Origin: Maratus speciosus
Lineage: Eukaryota; Arthropoda; Arachnida; Araneae; Salticidae
DNA: 64,000 nt
NCBI GenBank assembly: GCA_963932465.1
Contig: OZ010799.1
Location: 158,282,761-158,346,760 of the forward strand
Direction of reading: 5' to 3'
Positions 57,791 through 64,000 of this stretch are shown piece by piece. The notes under the pieces were generated by a model. It was not told where the DNA came from. It did no database searches and saw nothing but the letters and a program-made list of their open reading frames with translations. The translations under genes were made by a program, and so were the position numbers. Positions within the stretch are counted from its first letter, which is position 1. The number at the start of each line of letters is the position of its first letter.

Positions 57791-59916
57791 TCATCATATT
57801 ATAAAGAGGAAAAAATTGTTTATTTGTCGTAGGTAAGCTCTGGTATTACCGAACCAATTCCAAAAGTAATAGTATCAAAATGATGGTGTTAGTCCAACTT
57901 AGAACATAGGCTATATCTTCTGCCCATGCCACTGGCCAAAAGGGGGTGCAGAAGCAAAAAACGTTCTAAAAATGCGATTTTTGTGTTACTGAAGGGCCTA
58001 GAAACATGAAATTTGGAATGGTAGTTACTTATAAGATACTAATGATCTCTAAGGACATCTCTTAAAAAATCGAAATTAAAAAGGGGTGAAAATGCGCAAA
58101 AAGTGTTCTAAAAAACGTTTTAAATGGCGATTTTTACGCAATTTCAGGAAGTACCAAGCCGATTTCAAAAATAATGGTGTCGAAATGATGGTGACAACGC
58201 TTGCTCCAACATAGGCTACATTTTATGTCGGTGCCATTAACCCTAAAGGGGTGCAGGAGCAAAAATCGTTCGAAATTGCGATTTTTGCGTTACTGAAGGG
58301 TCCAGATACATGCAATTTGGCATGGTAGTTACTTATTAGATATAAATTATCTCTAAGAATATTGCTTAAAAAATTCGAAATTTAAAAGGGGTGAAAATGC
58401 GCGAAAAGAGTTCTAAAAAACGTTCTAAATGGCGATTTTTTACGCAATCTCAAAAAGTACCAAACCGATTTCAAAAATAATGGTGTCAAAATGCTGGTGA
58501 CAAACCTTTGTCCAATATAGCCTACATTTTATGTCGGTGCCACTACCCCTAAGGGGGATGCAGGAGCAAAAAAACGTTCGAAATTGCAATTTTTGTGTTA
58601 CTGAAGGTCCCAGATACATGGAATTTGGAATGATAGTTACTTATAAGATATAAATAATCTCTAAGAACATTTCTTAAAAAATTTGAAATTTAAAAGGGGT
58701 GAAAATGCGCGAAAAGAGTTCTAAAAATCGTTCTAAATGGCGATTTCTACGCAATTTCAGAAAGTAACCAACATATTTCAAAAGTAAGGGTTGGAAATTG
58801 ATGATGACAGCTCTTGCTGCAACATAGGCTCTATTTGATGTCAGTGTCACTACCATCTAAAGGATTCAGAAGCAAAAAACGTTCTAAATTGCGATTTTTG
58901 TGTTACTGAAGAGCTTAGAATCCTGAAATTAGGCAGGTCAGTTATTTATAAGATACAAATGATCTCTAAGAACATATGAAACTCATTTCAAACAGAATGA
59001 TGTCATATTGATGGTGATGAACCTGCTCAAACATATGCTACATTTTATGTCGAGGGTTGCAGGAGCAAAATCTTTCTAAATTGCGATTTCTGCGGTACTG
59101 AAGAGGCTAGAAACTTTAAATAAAGCACGTTAGTTACTTATAAAATACAAATGTGCTCTAAGAACATTCGAAAATAAATTCGAAATTAAAAAGGTGTGAA
59201 GCGAAGGGAAGGAGCGAAAAGCATTCTAAAAGAGTCCTAAATTACGATTTCTATGGAATCTCAGGAAATAATAAACATATTACAGAAGTTATTGGTTGCG
59301 AGTCAAGAGTGATAGTCCCTGATCCTATACGGGCTATATTTTGTTCCGATGTCACTGCCACCTGATTGGCAGGAACAACAAGAAAGCCTTTAAAAACATC
59401 TAAATTCTGTTTTCTATAGAATATTAGGAAATAACAACCGATTTCAGTGTTAATGTTGGCAAATTAATGGTAACAGTCTCTGTTTCAACATTTTTCGAGA
59501 TATTCTGTTTCTTTCGGCATTTTATGTTGGTGCCACTAACACCAGAGAGGTGTTAGACTGTTAGACAAGAAGCTTGGAATTTGACATGATGGTTAATTTC
59601 AAGATGTAAATGTGTTAAGATGGTTTCTAAAAAATTCAAAACTACAAATTAATACTGAAATGAGTGTATGAAATGAGCATAAAAGTCTCAAAATTCTTTC
59701 TAAATTATCATTTAATTGGAATTAGTTTTAGTTCTTCTTATTAATTAAAATCTCATTTCTGTCTATTGCACTTTTATAATGAAGTTTAGTTAAACTGTGG
59801 TTTAATTCGTAATTTATGAATCCTTTCAAAAAGTGTTCTTCTAATAAAAGATAGCCACGCAAATATCACTTGGCATATTTCAACTATTACGAGAGCAAAG
59901 CCGCGAGGTTTGCTAG
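57791..59916 (+). mobile_element. Non-autonomous Helitron 3 (subtype alpha)
   Basis: It starts TCATCATATTATAAAGAGG directly after the previous CTAG and ends GAGCAAAGCCGCGAGGTTTG plus CTAG (59,913-59,916). The 5' tip lacks the CTATACT words, so it is shorter than in other copies. The first unit reads CCAAAAGGGGGTGCAG, the alpha form. The last 500 bp align with copy 1. Confidence 0.9.
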
Positions 59917-62900
59917 TCTATACTTCCTATTATAAAGAGGAAAAAATTGTTTATTTGTAGGAGGTAAGCTCTGGAACTACCGAACCGATTCCAAAAGTAA
60001 TGGTATCAAAATGATGGTATTAATCCAACTTAGAACATAGGCTATATCGTATGTCGGTGCCACTACCCCAAAGGGGGTGTACGAGCTAAAAACGTTCTAA
60101 AAATGCGAATTTAGGGTTACTGAAGGGCCTAGAATAATGAAATTTTGAATATTAGTTACTTATAAGATATAAATGATGTCTCAGAACAGTTCTTAAACAA
60201 TTCGAAATTTAAAAGGGGTGAAAATGCACAAAAATCGTTCTAAAAAACGTTCTAAACAGTAGTTTCTACACAATATCAGGAAATACCAAACCGATTTAAA
60301 AAATATTGGTGTCAAAATGATGGTGACAACGCTTGCTCCAAGATAGGCTATGTTTTATGTCGGTGCCACTACCCCAAAGGGGGTGCAGGAGCAAAAAACG
60401 TTCTAAAAATGCGATTTATGTGTTACTGAAGGGCCTAGAAATATGAAATTTGAAATATTAGCTACTTATTAGATATAAAGGATTTCTAAGAACAGTTCTT
60501 AAACAATTCGAAATTTGAAAGGGGTGAAAATGCGCGAAAATCGTTCTAAAAAAAGTTCTAAATGCTGGTTTTTACACAATCTCAGGAAATACCAAACCGA
60601 TCTAAAAAAATAATGGCGTCAAAATGATGGTGACAACACTTACTCCAACATAGGCGATGTTTTATGTCGGTGCCACTACCCCAAAGGGGGTGTACGAGCT
60701 AAAAACGCTCTAAAAATGCGAATTTAGGGTTACTGAAGGGCCTAGAAATATGAAATTTTGAATATTAGTTACTTATAAGATATAAATGATGTCTAAGAAC
60801 AGTTCTTAAACAATTCGAAATTTAAAAGGGGTGAAAATGCACAAAAATCGTTCTAAAAAACGTTCTAAAAGGTGGTTTCTACACAATCTCAGGAAACACC
60901 AAACCGATTTAAAAAATATTGGTGTCAAAATGATGGTGACAACGCTTGCTCCAAGATAGGCTATGTTTTATGTCGGTGCCACTACCCCAAAGGGGGTGTA
61001 GGAGCTAAAAACGTTCTAAAAATGCGATTTTAGCGCTACTGAAGGGCCTAGAAATATGATATTTGAAATATTAGCTACTTATTAGATATAAAGGATTTCT
61101 AAGAACAGTTCTTAAACAATTCGAAATTTGAAAGGGGTGAAAATGCGCGAAAATCGTTCTAAAAAAAGTTCTAAAAGGTGGTTTCTACACAAACTCAGGA
61201 AATACCAAACCGATCTAAAAAATAATGGCGTCAAAATGATGGTGACAACCCTTGCTCCAACATAGGCGATGTTTTATGTCGGTGCCACTACCCCAAAAGG
61301 GGTGCAGGAGAAAAACTTTCTAAATTGCGGCTTTTGCGTTACGGAAGGGACTAGAATCGTGAAATTTGGAATGGTAGTTAGTTAAAAGTTATCAATGATC
61401 TCTAAGGACATTTCCTAAAAAAATCGAAATTTAAAAAGGGGTCAAAATGCGCAAAAAGCGTTGTAAAAAAGCGTTCTAAATTGCGATTTCTATGCAATCT
61501 CAGGAAGTACTGAACCGATTTCAAATATAATGGTGTAAAAATGATGCTGACAGATCTTGGTCGAAGATAGGCTATATTTTATATCAGTTTTCACTACCCT
61601 AGAGGAGATGCATGAGAAAAATGCGCGAAAAGCGTTCTAAAAACGTTTTAAATGCTAATTTGTCGAAAATATCTCAGGAAGAATGAATCTGATTTCAAAC
61701 GTAATGGTACGAAATAGATGCTAACAGACTCTGCTCTAACATAGACGGTATTTTATGTCGGTATCACTATCACCAAGACGTTGAAGGAGCAAAAAAGCGA
61801 TTTTTGTGATCGGTAGGGGCTAGCAACTTAAAATTAGGCAAGGTACATATTTATTAGATATAAATTACCTTTAAGAACAGTTTCGAAAAAATTGGAAATT
61901 TTAAAAAGCGGTGAAAATGCGCGAATAGCGTGCAAATCAATGGTGATAGTCCCTGCTATAACATAGGTTATATTTTATGTTGCTGTCACTACCATCTGAG
62001 GGTTGCAAAAGCAAAACATGTTCTAATTTGCGTTTTTTGCACAACTTAGGGGTGTAACACTTTGAAGTAACGCATGGTATTTACTTACAGGATGCAACTA
62101 CTTTCTAAGAACAGTCGAAAGAAAATTCCAAATTTAAAAAAAATGAAGTGAGTGAAAAGCGTTATAAATTACAATTTTTAAGCAATTTTTAATAATGACG
62201 ACAAATTGTTGGTGATAGAACCTTTTCAAACATAAGCTATATTTTATGTCTATTCCACTACCACCAGAGGGTTGCAGGAGCTAAAAACTTTCTAAATTGC
62301 GATTTCTGTGATACTGAGAAGTCTAGAAACTTTAAATATGGCATGGTAGTTACTTATAAAATATAAATGCCCTCGAAGGAACGTCGAAAATAAATTCGAA
62401 TTTAAAAGGGGTGAAGCGAAGGGGAGGTGCGAAAAGCCTTCTAAAAATGTTCTAAATTACGATTCTATGGAATTTCAGGGAATATAAACCTATTACAAAA
62501 GTAATAGTTGCGAATCAATGGTAACAGTCTCTGATCCTACACAGGTTATATTTTATGCCGTTGATTCTACCACCTGAGATTCACAGGAACAACAAACGTT
62601 CTAAAAAAGGCCTTTAAAAGCTTTTTAAATTAGGTTTCTGTGGAATATTAGGAAATAACAAACCAATTTCAAAATTAATGTTGGCAAATTAATGGTGACA
62701 GTTCCTGATTCAACAAAGCCCTTTATGTTGAGAGAGGTGGTAGGACTGGAATTTGACATGATGGTTAATTTTAAGACATAAGAAGATGGTTTCTAAAAAA
62801 TTCAAAACTTCAAATGAATACTGAAATGAACGTATTACTTGAGCATAAAATTTTCAAAATATTTTCTAAATTATCATTGATTTAGTTTTATTTCATTTTA

Positions 62901-63153
62901 TTAATTTAAGTCTCATTTCTGCCTAATGCAGTGTAATAATGATGTTTAATTAAACTGTGTTTTAAATAGTAATTTTTGAATTATTCCTAAAAGTAATAAG
63001 TACCTTTTAATAAAGAAAACCCTTTTAATGAAATAAAATATTACCTTTTAATAAAATAAAAATTTAGTTAGTACCTTTTAATAAAAATTAGACTTATAAA
63101 TATCACTTGCCATATTTCAAATATTACGCGAGCAAAGCCGCGGGGTTTGCTAG
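59917..63153 (+). mobile_element. Non-autonomous Helitron 4 (subtype beta)
   Basis: It starts TCTATACTTCCTATTATAAA after the previous CTAG and ends with CTAG at 63,150-63,153. The first unit has the beta form CTACCCCAAAGGGGGTG, and the 3' tail with ACCTTTTAATAAA repeats matches copy 2. It contains only about five of the ~305-bp units, against about fifteen in copy 2. Confidence 0.9.
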
Positions 63154-64000
63154 TCTATACTTATTTTTTTTTAATATTATAAAGAGGAAATAATTGTTTA
63201 TTTGTAGGAGGTAAGCTCTGGAACTACCGAACCGATTGCAAAAGTAATGATATCACAATGATGGTGTTAGTCCAACTTAGAACATAAGCTATATCTAATA
63301 CCGCGCCACTGACCAAAAGGGGGTGCAGGAGCAAAAAAACGTTCTAAAAATGCCATTTTTGTGTTACTGAAGGGCCTAGAAACATGAAATTTGGAATGGT
63401 AGTTACTTATAAGATACTAATGATCTCTAAGGACATCTCTTAAAAAAAATCGAAGCTAAAAAGGGGTGAAAATGCGCAAAAAGCGTTATAAAAAACGTTC
63501 TAAATGGCGATTTTTACGCAATTTCAGGAAGTAGCGAACCGATTTCAAAAATATTGGTGTCAAAATGATGGTGACAACGCTTGCTCTAATATAGAATACA
63601 TTTTATGTCGGTGCCATTACCCTAAAGGGGGTGCAGGAGTAAAAAACGTTCGAAATTGCGATTTTTGTGTTACTGAAGGGTCCAGATACATGGAATTTGG
63701 CCTGGTAGTTACTTATGAGATATAAATCATCTCTAAGAACATTTCTTAAAAAAATCGAAATTTAATAGAGGTGAAAATGAGCAAAAAGCGTTCTAAAAAA
63801 CGTTTTAAATGGCGATTTTTACGCAATCTCAAGAAGTACCAAACCGATTTAAAAAATAATGGTGTCAAAATGATGGTGACAACCCTTGCTCCAATATAGG
63901 CTACATTTTATGTTGGTGCCACTACCCCTAAAGGGGGTGCAGGAGCAAACAAAAGTTCGGAATTGCGATTTTTGTATTACTGAAGGTCCCAGATACATGG
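63154..64000 (+). mobile_element. Non-autonomous Helitron 5 (subtype alpha), cut by the window edge
   Basis: It starts TCTATACTTATTTTTTTTTA, then ATATTATAAAGAGG, directly after the previous CTAG. The opening units (GACCAAAAGGGGGTGCAGG) are of the alpha form. The 3' end lies outside the window. The plus ORF at 63,504-63,725 is repeat sequence. Confidence 0.88.

Noticed and set aside
48364..64000. CRISPR-like regular repeats
   Set aside because: The units are ~305 bp and wholly repeated without unique spacers, and the ends are Helitron ends in an animal-type genome.
48364..64000. Autonomous Helitron encoding Rep/helicase
   Set aside because: No ORF longer than ~75 codons in the array and no Rep or helicase motif in any frame I could read.

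Overview
The window looks like gene-free, repeat-saturated DNA from an animal nuclear genome, most likely an arthropod. I would not go below that rank, although a chelicerate would fit. It is AT-rich with many homopolymer and dinucleotide runs. No open reading frame has the length, composition or exon context of a host gene. Almost everything recognisable is a transposable element, a tandem repeat, or a nest of both. The only readable protein remnants are a broken Penelope-like retroelement (17.7-19.8 kb) and a decayed TE-type ORF on the minus strand (45.2-45.8 kb).

Layout. 0.3-5.5 kb: a fold-back element, a Stowaway-like MITE, a 1.2-kb element with an internal duplication, and a chain of ~200-bp MITEs placed end to end at TTAA sites. 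5.7-8.5 kb: two adjacent terminal-inverted-repeat elements (called E1 and E2 here), with a second rearranged copy at 33.6-36.2 kb. 9.3-9.9 kb: a three-level nest of elements. 12.0-13.2 kb: a ~144-bp tandem array. 15.7-17.1 kb: a large inverted repeat. 17.7-19.8 kb: the Penelope-like element, its 5' part inverted. 19.9-32.2 kb and 38-44.5 kb: several short satellite arrays sharing a box, plus hAT-like, CACTA-like, pogo-like and other MITEs. 41.9-48.2 kb: five more MITE-type elements and the decayed ORF. 48.36-64.0 kb: five head-to-tail non-autonomous Helitrons that alternate between two subtypes, one of them enlarged by ~14 tandem ~305-bp units.

The useful content is a mobile-element record. 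Several insertions can be checked inside the window against paralogous empty sites: two TTAA insertions, an 8-bp-TSD hAT-like insertion and an insertion into the satellite. The strongest candidates for something undescribed are the alternating Helitron array, the TTAA MITE group with a subterminal CACC/GGTG inverted box, and the dispersed ~170-bp satellite family whose arrays often end in a GACA-type microsatellite plus a hairpin. I found no CRISPR array, operon, defence system, or intact tRNA or rRNA gene.
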